Assembly (NCBI RefSeq): GCF_921293095.1
Contig: NC_060254.1
Location: 106,602,917-106,666,916 of the forward strand
Source of the DNA: Ischnura elegans
Taxonomy: Eukaryota > Arthropoda > Insecta > Odonata > Coenagrionidae
Direction: 5' to 3'
DNA: 64,000 nt
A program made the translations under genes and the position numbers. Shown here piece by piece: positions 10,901-22,900 of this stretch (the first letter of the stretch is position 1; each line of letters begins with the position of its first letter). The notes under the pieces are model-generated. The model did not search any database, was not told where the DNA came from, and was given only the letters and a program-made list of their open reading frames with translations.

Positions 10901-13900
10901 TATACAGGATCCCAAGTAGTAAGTTGCAGATTATTGCAGAAATCTTCAATGTTTTCCAAGGTGAAAATTCTTTTTTTAGAGAAGAATGATTTGGTAGACG
11001 AGAGTGAGGATATTGGTACTTCTATGGTTGTAACTATGGCCTTATGATCAGAAAGATGGGACTCAATGGCTTGACCTATACAGAATTGTAGATTGCAGAA
11101 TATATTATCTATAATAGAGGCAGACTGAACTGTTTGTCTAGTGGGGACAAATATTGTTTGCTTAATATCATAAACTGAGAAAAGGTCCCACAAGCAAGTA
11201 GTCATATTGTTTACCTGATCAAAATTAACATTGAAATCTCCACAAATAATGATATAATTTAGTTTACGAAAGCATTTCTCCAAGAGCATACCCAAATTCT
11301 CTAAAAATAAAGAAAAATTTCCAGAAGGTGATCTATAGACTCCAACAACAAATAAATGATACTTTTCAATCACCAGGTCCAATACACAGCACTCAAAATC
11401 AATGTCACAACACAGGTCCAAAGCAATTTTAGAAATGGAGGCATTTTTACCCATCATGTAACACCACTTTGCAGGTATGTTCTGTTTTGAAATTTAACTA
11501 TTATATTTTAATTACATATTGCTGATATGAAAGATGCTTTTGTCAACTGACTCTTTCACGTAGTAATATTTTTAAAAGTAGTTTTCTTCTTCCTGGAATT
11601 AAGTGATATTTTTCTTGGAGCCAATGGCACCAGAATCGATGGAATCGGTATCGGTAGAATCGGAATCGAAATGTCAGAATCGGAATCGGGATCGGAATCG
11701 ATAAAATTTTGGAATCGACCCATCACTACTTGAAATCATCTGACACACAGCCACTGATGCTTGGCGTTAGGAAAAGAATGCCTATACGTTCATTCATATA
11801 CATTTAACATGCAAATTTTAACAAAAACACCCAAGTTAAGGCAACAGCAATCTTATTTATCACTATGTGAAATTTCACTGGTACAAAAGAAAAGTGGTAG
11901 GTAACAGTGAACATGGGAATTGAGAGACTTCATCCTTCAGATATAATGATCACTCTATTAGTCAAGCGATTTTCCTGGGATTTCCCATTAAAGCACCCAT
12001 TAAACTGAGCTTCTGCGGAAGATATTAAGCTCAAATGATATATGTATATCGTAAAGTTACCAACAATAAATTCAATTAAAGACATTACCACTTGATCGTC
12101 ATGGAAGTCCACATCCCAAATACTGCCTCCTCGAAGAATTTGCTTCCTCGCAATGAGAGGAAATTCCACATCTGTCAAGCCTCCCTCCACTGCAACGTTT
12201 TTCCAAACACACAACTGCGAGTCCTACATGAAAAATTAATATTCAATGAAACATACTCAGAGAAACAATGATACCTATAAGTACACATAAATAATGTCAA
12301 TGATGGTGACTTTTGGTCATAAGTCATACTAAGTACTTCTCAAACAAAATATAACAATGATGAGGTAAAAAACTAAGTGAAAGTAAGCTAGGAATAATTA
12401 CCATACATATATGTCTGAATATAGTCCCCCCTTTTTTCCAAAAATGCCTGCGATAAAAGTTAAGGGGGGGACTATTTTCGGAGGAATACGGTACGGCTTT
12501 TCCTGGATGTACACAATTACTTATACCACTTATTTTTTATCAGAGCACGACACAGGTTTCAATGAATTATCATCATCTTAAGGCGCAAATTATGATTTGT
12601 TTATCTAAATAAACAAATAAATAATTAATAATAAATAAATAATTGAATAATTATGATTTGTTTATCTAGATAATATATGTTTATCTAGATATCTTATATT
12701 TGTTGATCTAGATATCTGATATCTAGATAAACAAATCATAATTAGCACCTGAAGATGATGATAATTCATTGAAAACCGGGTCGCTCTCTGATAAAAAATA
12801 AGTGGTATAAGTAATAGTGTGAAATCCAGGAAAAACTTATAATGGAAAACCACAAAGTAAACCATGAGTTAGTGAATTTAGGAATAATTAATTTGGAAAG
12901 TGAACCGGAAATCAGAATCCAGACAAAGTCTGAGTCACCTCTAGAGGTCAGCGAGAAAATATGATTTGTCTGTGACGGCATGCTACTCTCAGGCCAAGTT
13001 CCATTCCGGAAAATGCAAACAACGTCACACTGTCTTCCTCTGTTAAACGATACGAGTTAAACGATTGAGTACACACAGTTTGGCTGCCCTGAGTGAGTTA
13101 TGCAATGCTCAAAAGAAAGCGAAAAGTAAGACCTCACCTCAGCGCAAGATAAGGCGGTTGGTATCAAGAACAAAGAAAGGTAAGACGAAAAATGAAGAGA
13201 ATTTTTGGCACAAGAGTTAAATACAACATTTAAAAGTCATTACATACGGATAATCCAAAGCACCACCGTTCAGGTGAGCTGGATGCGTCACACAAGATGC
13301 AGATGCCAGAAGAGGGTTCTTTAATTTGCACAAGATAAAGGAAGTAAGGTTTGGACACCTTTGAATTTCTCCCATTGTGAATTTAGCCTTAGCTAAATAC
13401 ATTATGCAGCATGACAGATAACATGCGAGCATACAGCAAAAAGAATTTCTTGCCGAGTGTAGAGGCACAAATTTTGTCCGGTACTTTTTTCCTCATACAT
13501 AGTACATTATTCCTAAATTATTCAGCTATCAAAATTCAAGTTATTCATTTAAAGGATTACATTTTCATAGCCCTAACAGCAACTTCAATTACTTCAAAAA
13601 AACGCTTCCTCAAAAATAACCTCCATAGGCTTTCCAGCAGCACCTCAATGAGCATTGCAAAAATAATCCAAGAAAATACAGATAGAATTGGAATGCAATG
13701 CAATTTGTGAAAATGGAAGCTAACAACATGTACTGTAATTGATAATTCTGAATTAAAGTCAACAAGGCAAGAGTTACATTATTTATAACAAGTATTTTAA
13801 CATTAGTCAGAAGTCAACTTTTATAGCAAGATTTCAGCACCATAAACATGATCAATCTATCATAAAATGATTCAACATATATCACAAAATTTAAATACAA

Positions 13901-16900
13901 ATTAATTAAAAACTGAAACAAATTTGTATTTATGTATAGCAATTGTTTTATTTATTTTATTCCCAAACCACAGAATACAGCTCATATTGGCCATTTTACA
14001 TCGGCATTTTCAACATGTAAACAATTTTAAGGTACACGAACATCATTGCCCTGGATAGGGGAAATCTAACCAGGCTGGACTCACGACCTCTTGCTTGGCA
14101 GGAAATGACTTTACCCCACCACCAAAAAATTCAAATAAATACAAGCATAACAATGTTAAGTCATAATGACCGGCCATGGAGTGACTTCCATTCCCAGTGG
14201 ATTTCTGACGCTTAGGGAGATTTGGAGCCATAGTTTAGACATGGATCGACCACGGTGGTCATTTGGACTGCACTACTTCAAAACAGAGTATAATTCGTTT
14301 TAGATTCATTAAAAATGATATTTCACATGCTATGAACCTTTCACACAAAACAATTGAAAAACACTGACGGCATCAAAGGGAGAATTAAGTAATAAAGCAT
14401 CTTCACGGTCTCCTATGAACTATAGTACATCATCATTATAACTGACAACCAACATTAACATTTGATCCATATTTCCACTATTTTTTCACAAAATATACTG
14501 CACTGACTCACCGACACTGATGCCACATTTTCATTAGCAAAATAACGCTATCCTACGGACTTTCCTTCCATTCCCTGCATATATTTATTCCAACTCATTT
14601 TATATAAGAAAACAACTTCATTCAGTTCTCCACTACAGTCCGGCCGCCGAGAGTTGTCCGTTGACAGCTAGAAGGGGTAGGGGGCAATGTAGCCAGGTCA
14701 GAAAGGGAAACACCCACCTCACATGTAAACAAAAGGGTTCCGTGAAGAAAGGAGCCGTAAGGGACGACGGGCGTGAAGGGCCAACGGAAGAGTCGCGGTC
14801 AGCATTACCTTTTTATCCTTTTCTATCCTACTACTCTGCCCTCACTGAGAAAAATAGCGATCGCGCAAATATCACGAATTGCCCTCCAACGAACTGGTAA
14901 TTGAAGTAATTATAGAAAAATGCTGCTAATTTAAATGCCGGAGTGTAGATGATAACTCTAGGAAAAAAGAATCATAGAAAGGACTCCAGTGAACCAAATG
15001 CAGTTTCTGATTTGACATTAAATAAAGCAAGTAATTTTCCTTCTATTCGTTTGATCCTATGATTTTAAAACGCAACATAATTGAGAGTAGTCCCTTCCTT
15101 CGAGAAACAAAAACTTCAAATAGATCTGCTTCTTTCAAGGATATCAGCAGTTTCTGAACAGTTGGATATTCCCTTCTCTCGTAGTAACCGTGGATATGCC
15201 TACGGACTGCTTCCTTGTTGAAATTGTCAATGCTTGTTTTCTGACTTCGCCTGCACCTTTTCTTTCCGGGTGTTCTTAAAACAGAAGGTTCTATGTTTTC
15301 ACTATTACGGTCACCATGTTTTTCTTTCAGGATCCTCGAAACTGATTTGGAACTGACTCCACATGCTTCAGCTGTTCTATCTATCACTCTTGCTAATGGA
15401 ATTAGGGGACTGCCATGGAATTTTTCCTTTTCAAAGTATTCATAAATACTCGAGATTGATTCCCGTTTTTGGGAATTCAGTGTCACACCATGACCACGTT
15501 TCTTCCCGCTCATGATGACAGAAGATGAAATCAATCAGAAATACTATGTTAAACAAAGAAACTCAAAGCCTCCCTTAACCACTTTAATGAAATACTTGTG
15601 TCGAAAGCGCTGAGAAGTTTTCGTGAAAAGCACAAGTAACTATCCAGAACACCACCACACACAGCAACACCTACAGTACAGTGAACTAAGAACAAAGAGC
15701 AAAGAGACAATCTATGGAAAGTTTTGCTTCGGTGATTCATTTGCATGTGACAACGTTGCATGACTAGGCGAGGGTGTGAGGTGCGTTTGGGGGACAACGA
15801 TTGGCTGCAAACCGTTTTGGCAAAGGGTTCCCCACCCCTTCTTCTGAGCTGTCAACGGACAACTCTTAGCGGCCGGGCTGTAATTATGATCTTCACGACT
15901 ATCACACGAGAAGAAAAAAACGACTTTCATTGTTTCTCTGTTAGGAGAGAATGGTTGAATTGGTTGGACGACATGAAATGGGAATTAGAGTGCAGGTGTC
16001 CTCGACTTTCGCACAGTTCACACTTTTGTAAATATGTAGCAAAATGAATCTTTTCCTTGACTTTCACATGCTTAACTCGGACTTTCGAATGTTTGTCTGT
16101 TAAGTACTTTTTAGTAATTTCCGCATTGTTCACTGCACATCAAAACATTCAACTGTTTCATTTGGCAGTATATGCAGACGATACAAATGCACACGGCTGA
16201 GGGCAGTGTTTATTTTAATCAAGGTGATTTACTTGAGAGAGAGACTGCTTAGCACAGGCTTCTTTATCAAGAGAAGAAGAAAGCTGTAGTCCAGCCTTTC
16301 ATTGGAGAGATTCTTCAAAAAAAGTTGACTAGACACCATCAAACAGCTGTGAGTAAAATTAATAACTAAAAGTTCTTCTTCCTAATTGTGTTTTTACACG
16401 CTTTTATTTAACTCACTCTGTCTGTTTTTATGTTTAGTTCAAATCTTGCAATCGAAAATTCGACCACTTTCCGACTTCCAATCGATCTGAAACTTTACAG
16501 GAAGTCGTATTCCCGGTGACAATACAATATTTTACTACTTTCGAACATCTAAAGTGTGTACTTTGATCATTATAAACATATTAATTTTAAATATGGAATT
16601 TTCAACATGGCGGATTTAAAAAAAAAAAAAAGTCTAAAAGGTCTGCGTCATATAAGCAGCATTGCTGCTAAAAGCCTTTCACATCACGTGCCAAACCTCA
16701 CCTTCTCGCTGGTGGACCTGTTAACTGATAAATCAGTAACTAACGAGGTGGGCTTTTAAAGTTATACAAAACTTATGAAAGTGGTCAAGTATACGATTGA
16801 AAGATGTGAAGACTAAAAAGTAGAAAATAAATACATACTTCTTTAAAAAAAACTTTTTAAAAAACACGCTTTTATTTCGCTTGGAACAAGTAATAAAAAA

Positions 16901-19900
16901 ATATTTCAAAAAATGGACTAAAAAGTAAAAAATAAATTTTTATATGAATAGTTCAAAGAACCTGGGTAATCCATAATATTTTCACTAATAAATTTTTGAA
17001 ATGATAATTCAAAGAACCTTGGTAATCTATAATGCTTTCACTAAAAATAAAAGCGTGGGGGTGGAGTAATATGTTATGGTGAGGCCCCCACGCTTTTTTT
17101 TCAGTTTGAGTGCTATTTAACCATTTTGCACCGGATGTCGGGTGGAGCCGACAGGCATTTTCATACGCAGAAGACCTAACGTCGGGTATAGCTGTCACGA
17201 ATTTTTCAATGCAAATGACCGGACATCGGCTCCAGCCTATGCAAGGGAAGGGAAGTTACCGCTGAGGTTTGGATTGGACTGCAATTGTTGGATGCATTCA
17301 GGCCCAGCCTGAGACCCAACTTGGCGAGTCCTTAGGGCCACTCCTCAGCAATTATAAGCCGGACCCTCCCACTCATTTATGATCATCCTAACCGCTGGAA
17401 TCCGTTGTGAAGTGATTATATTGTCAATAGTTTTTTCAATGATATATTTTGCTGCATGCTACAATTATTTTATGCTTAGAAATGAATTCATCAATTTGCC
17501 CTGTGCATAAGCAATTTTTAACGAAATTTTAGTGTTGAAAATAACGAACTTCTGGACTTATAGCCTTACTACCGTACATTCATTATGGGCATTCATTCAT
17601 TCAATGTACGTGCACAGCAATTCCAGTGATTTTGCGTACGATTTTATTTTCTATAAAGATCGTGGAAAATATTGAGTGAGAGTGAAAATGATGCATGGAT
17701 AATCCGCAACATGGATATATCGCAGCCGGATAATCGGGAGTCTGCCGTATTTGAAAAGAGGTGAAAAAATGTACAAGCAAATCTCGTAGATATACACTTC
17801 GGCTTTTATTTTGAATCCAGTTATCCCAACAGTTAATTTTAAAATTAATTTCTAAAATTTATTCCACCTTAGCAGTGGGGTCATCGCCATTTCTCTGCCA
17901 TCAGTTGGCACAGGCTGCCCGCGTTTACGGGCCTAACATGCCCCCTTAAGAAATACACCCATGCCTTGCTTAGCACAATTTCGATAGAGGGCAACATCGT
18001 TCCTTGGGGAAACATCCCAACGCTGCTTTTTCCCATCAAATAACTTAAAACTCTCTCTTGAATTAACATGAACTTGCACTATGTACACACGAAATTGCTC
18101 TCATTTTACGCACATAAATAGTATTGCTTGCCTTTAATCTTCTTCTTTGTTTATATATATATTTGTCAAAATCCATTGCTGTGCAATGACCAAGAGCATT
18201 ACTTGTCATGCGTCCGGACAGCCGACCTACCAAAGTAATTTATCCTGTCTCTTTAACTGAATAATATCAGTAAATTTAGATCATTAATTAAGTTTGAAGC
18301 TAGCGGAGTTTTTTGAGAGCAATACCGTTTGTGACGTCACTTTTGCCATCATAGGTTATCAGACGAATTGACAACTACGTAAAGGGTCCACTCGTCCAAC
18401 CTTCTAGGCCATCTGGTAGCGGAGGCCCAGTCACGTATGAATACATAGCATCAAAGGGTTCAAGAGAGAGTCTCAAACACATTGGCTTCTTTCTTTCCCA
18501 GCAGCCGTAGGCCCTCTGCATCCCAGGAATACAATGTGGCAGTTGTTCAGCAGTAGAAGATGATTTTGATAGAGGCATACAGAGTAAAAATCAAGTGAAC
18601 AATGGCAAAAATGGGAATGCGGACAGAAAAGTAAAGGAGTTATCAAGGAAAAGCATACACCAAGAAGAGAAATTGAAAGAGATCACTTGCTTTGAAAATA
18701 GAGAGTGTCAAAGCGATATTGCCCGTAAGCTCGTAGACAGTCCGCACTATTATTCTGAATAAAGACGAGGTTAGAACGTCGGTGACAGCAGCTGCACCAA
18801 CTTCAGCCAAGTGGTCAACACGTAGTCATCTCCAGGGATAGTTGAGCAGACATTACACGGAGAATGCCTGAAAGGGATATCAATGGGGTCACGGATTTTT
18901 CACTACAGGTGTCACTATAATCGAAAGTTCAACTTGATTATTATAGCAAACAGGCATATCTTGATAAATATACCCGTGAGACCAATTGGTGAATGGGTAC
19001 ATAACATCATTCATCATATGGAAATGGAAATAAGTTTGGCGTGTCAGCTCCCTTTCGATACATGTACATCAAATCTTTGATTTCTTAAAATATATAAAAT
19101 AGCTACATATAACTTATAGGATTTCACATGCACGGGGATAGTTAAGCAGGCATTATGTGAGGGATGACCAGGGAATGGAAGGGATGGATGAGGGGGATGA
19201 AAGGGAAATTAATGATTTCACAGATTTTTTAGAACAGGAATAAGATTATTCAAAAGTTCTATTTGATTGTTATAGCAAATCAAACTTTTAATCATAAATC
19301 GCAGCTGAGCTTAAAGCCACCGAGTGCATCCACCGGGTTGCGGATGGTGGGTCGACCTTTAGCTATAGAGGTTAGCTGCAAGATAAGCGAGTTCTCTCGT
19401 CGAATAAGCAGTCGTGGACAAAAAGGGGTGGTGTTCTGAGGGGGTATTGGGCTACCCTTGGGTAAGGTAGACCATTTAAGGGATACTGAAACCTGTACAG
19501 ATACAGTGACTTGGCGTCTGGGGGCCGCCAACAATTATGCCTCTCATCACACGGGGGAGAGGGCAGCAGCTCTTATTCACATATGCGAAGGTGGAGACCA
19601 TACTGGATGGTACAGCGACACACATTTCACTACAGGCATGGTAACATTTACTTTAACAGCTGTAGTACTGCGATGTGGAAGGCAAGGGGAAACCACCATA
19701 TTATCATCCCGAGGAGTCGCAGCTACTCCACTAAATTTAAATAATGACATGATGGAATTCTCTCGGGTAAAATATTCCAGCGGTAAACTGGTCCCCCATT
19801 CGGATCTCTGGGCGGGGACTACTCAAGAGGGTACATCGGTCAAAGGTGATAGAATGTTAAGGATAGGAACATGGAACATTAGATCACTTCGTACCTGCGG

Positions 19901-22900
19901 TAGGCTAGAGATCTTGAAGGTGGAGATGCGAAGAATGAACCTCGATGTATAAGGCATCAGCGAAATGAAGTGGCCCCAAGAAGGCGACTTCTGGAGTGGA
20001 AGCTACAGAATGTTACACACAGGAGCGCTAAATGGTAATGCTGGAGTAGGTGAGCTTAAAGCCACCGAGTGCATCCACCGGATTGCGGATGGTGGGTCGA
20101 CCTTTAGATATAGAGGTTAGCTGCAAGATAAGCGAGTTCTCTCGTCGAATAAGCAGTCGTGGACAAAAAGCGGCGGTATTCTGAGGGGGTATTGGGCTAG
20201 CCCTTGGGTAAGGTAGACCATTTAAAAGATACCAAAACCTGTGAAGATACCTGGACTTGGCGACTGGGGGCATCAGCGAAATGAAGTGGCCCCAGGAAGG
20301 AGACTTTTGGAGTGGAAGCTACAGAATGATACACACGGGATCGCTAAATGGTAATGCTGGAGTAGGCATAATGCTTAGAAAGAGCGCTGGGATGCGAGTT
20401 AAAAGCTACCTGCAGTTTAATGAAAGGATAGTAATGGTAAAGATAGATACTAAACCCGTAGCTACTGTAGTGGTACAGGTTTACATGCTTACGTCAGATT
20501 ATGAAGACGAAGAAGTAGAAGATGTCTACCAAGATATAGCGGAAGTTATCAAGCAGGTAAGAGGGGAAGGAAATCTTATTATTTTAGGTGACTGGAACGC
20601 CGTCGTCGGCGAAGGTCAAGAGGGAATAATAACTGGGAAATATGGGTTGGGTAACCGAAATGAAAGAGGAGAAAGGCTACTTGAATTCTGCACGGAGCAC
20701 AGGCTAGTGGTTGCCAACACTTTATTCAAAAATCCCCGGCGAAGAAGATACACGTGGAAGATGCCAGGAGACCGTAGAAGATTCCAAATCGACTACATTC
20801 TAGTGAAAAAAAAGATTCAGGAACCAGGTGAAGGACTGCAAAAGTTATCCAGGGGCAGATATCGATAGTGACCATAACTTAGTTATGATGAAATGCCACC
20901 TTAAATTTAAAAAGTTGAAGAAAGCCGTGAAAAACATATGGCAGGTTGAAAAATTGAAGGAGGTTCAACAGCAACTGGCTTTTAAAGAGGCTGTAGAAAA
21001 TAAAATAGGGGAGGATACGACCAACAAACCAATGGAAGAGAGTTGGAAAACCATTAGAAGTGGTCTGCAGGCGGCAGCTGAGGAAGTTCATGGTAAAAGA
21101 AGAGTCGTTATGAAAAAACCATGGATCACACAGGAAGTATCAGATCTCATTGAAGAAAGAAGAAAATACAAGGCTGCGAAAACAGAGGAGGGACAGAATC
21201 CTTACAAGAGAATAAGGAACGAAATATGTCGTAAAGTGCGGAAGGCTAGAGAAACGTGGATGAAAAGCATTTGCGAAGACGTGCAAAACAATCTTAAACA
21301 TGGAAAAGTAGAGGCCGCTTATAGGATAGTGAGGAACCACTTTAAGGAAACAAGGGGCGTAAGATGTAATACCCTTAGGGACAAAAACGGAGAACTATTG
21401 ATTGAAAACGAAGGAAAAGGGAAGAGATGGAAGGAATATCTGGAAGATTTGCACAAAGGAAGTCGCCTCAGAACGAATGCTATCGAAAACGAAAGGGAAG
21501 TGGATACCGATGACATGGGAGCCCCAATTTTAAGATCGGAATTTGATGCGGCTGTAAGAGACCTCAGGATAAATAAAGCGTCTGGCATTGATGACATTCC
21601 TGCAGAGCTAATTAAAAATGCAGGAGAGAAGACGTTGAACCAGGTATATAAAATCATTAGTGAAATGTATTCCACAGGTGAGATACCAAAGGACTTCGAG
21701 AGGAACATTATAATCCATATTCCTAAGAAGAAAAGAGCGGAGAAGTGTGAAGATTTTGGGACCACAAGCCTTACTTCACATGCGTCGAAGATACTGACAA
21801 GGATCATCTATAGAAGAATAGAACGAAAAGCAGAAGAGTACTTGGATTAGGACCAATTTAGATTCAGAAAAAACACAGGCACAAGGGAAGCAATATTGGC
21901 CCTATGACTGCTCATAGAGAAGAGAATGGAAAAGAACAAGCCAACATTCGTTGCGTTTGTGGACTTAGAGAAAGCATTTGACAACGTGGATTGGAGCACA
22001 ATGCTTGGAATTCTAAAGGAAATTGGGGTTCTTTATAATGACAGAAGAATTAAACAGTTAATACAAAAACCAAGTAGCGGTGATGAAATCAGGGCCCAGC
22101 TGTGAAGAAGCAAGAATTTGGAAAGGAGTGCGACAAGGCTGTACATTGTCACCCGTAATTTTCAACGTTTACATTGAGAAAGCTATTTATGAAATAAAAA
22201 AAAGGCATTGGGAGTGAATATCCATGGAGAAATTATTAGCATGCTAAGCTTTGCCGATGACATAGCCGTTGTAGCAAAAACAGAGAGGGATTTGAAAAAT
22301 ATTCTGATTGAAATGGGTAGGGTACTGGGTAGATATCAACTGAAAATAAGCACGAAGAAAACCAAGATCTTAGTATGCAGCAGAAGAGAAGAAGTCAAGA
22401 CCAACGTTAAAATAGGGAGGCAACAACTGATAGAGGTTGATGAATTCGGTTATTTGGGAAGCAAGATAACTAGTGACGGGAGAAGTAAGAAAGAAATTAT
22501 CAGCAGAATAGCCCAGGTGAAGAGAGCATTCCACCAAAAGAGAGACCTGCTTACAGCGGGAAACTTAAATATGGAAGTAAAGAAACAATTTATAGGAACC
22601 TACATCTGGAGTATGCTCCTATACGGAAGTGAGGCATGGACAATGACCGCAGCGGAGAAAGCAAGGATAGAGGCCTTTGAAATGTGGTGCTACAGAAGAA
22701 TGATGAAGATCAAATGGATCGACCGAGTTAGTAACGCGGAAGTCCTAAGAAGAGTAGGAGAGAAGAGAAGCCTCATGAAAACCTTAACAAGAAGACAGAC
22801 CAACCTTATAGGCCACATCTTGAGACATGATGGTCTGATGAAGACAGTCGTCGAGGGACAAGTGGAAGGCAAGAACGGAAAAGGAAGACCTCGGACAAAA

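Larger units (their letters stand above)
6724..11728. mobile_element. hAT-like element (about 2.2 kb) interrupted by a LINE
   Basis: The terminal inverted repeat TAGTGATGGGTCG (6724-6736; complement 11716-11728) lies inside an exact 8-bp duplication CTTGAAAT, which fits hAT. Both ends carry arrays of GGAATCG / CGATTCC motifs (about 6740-6830 and 11635-11715), likely transposase-binding sites. No hAT transposase frame is visible, so the element is non-autonomous. A second end-like motif, AGGGATGGGCGAGTACTCGA at about 6928, suggests another decayed hAT-type insertion inside. The LINE at 8680-11476 inserted later. Confidence 0.8.
15883..18830. other. WDR6 intron 4, mostly unrecognised
   Basis: Contains a local direct duplication (about 16947-17053) and a hairpin (17047-17097), listed separately. 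Otherwise AT-rich with no supportable gene. Confidence 0.45.

Noticed and set aside
20879-21807. Minus-strand frames (20879-21091, 21140-21340, 21319-21807)
   Set aside because: Antisense shadows of the RTE-like reverse transcriptase.
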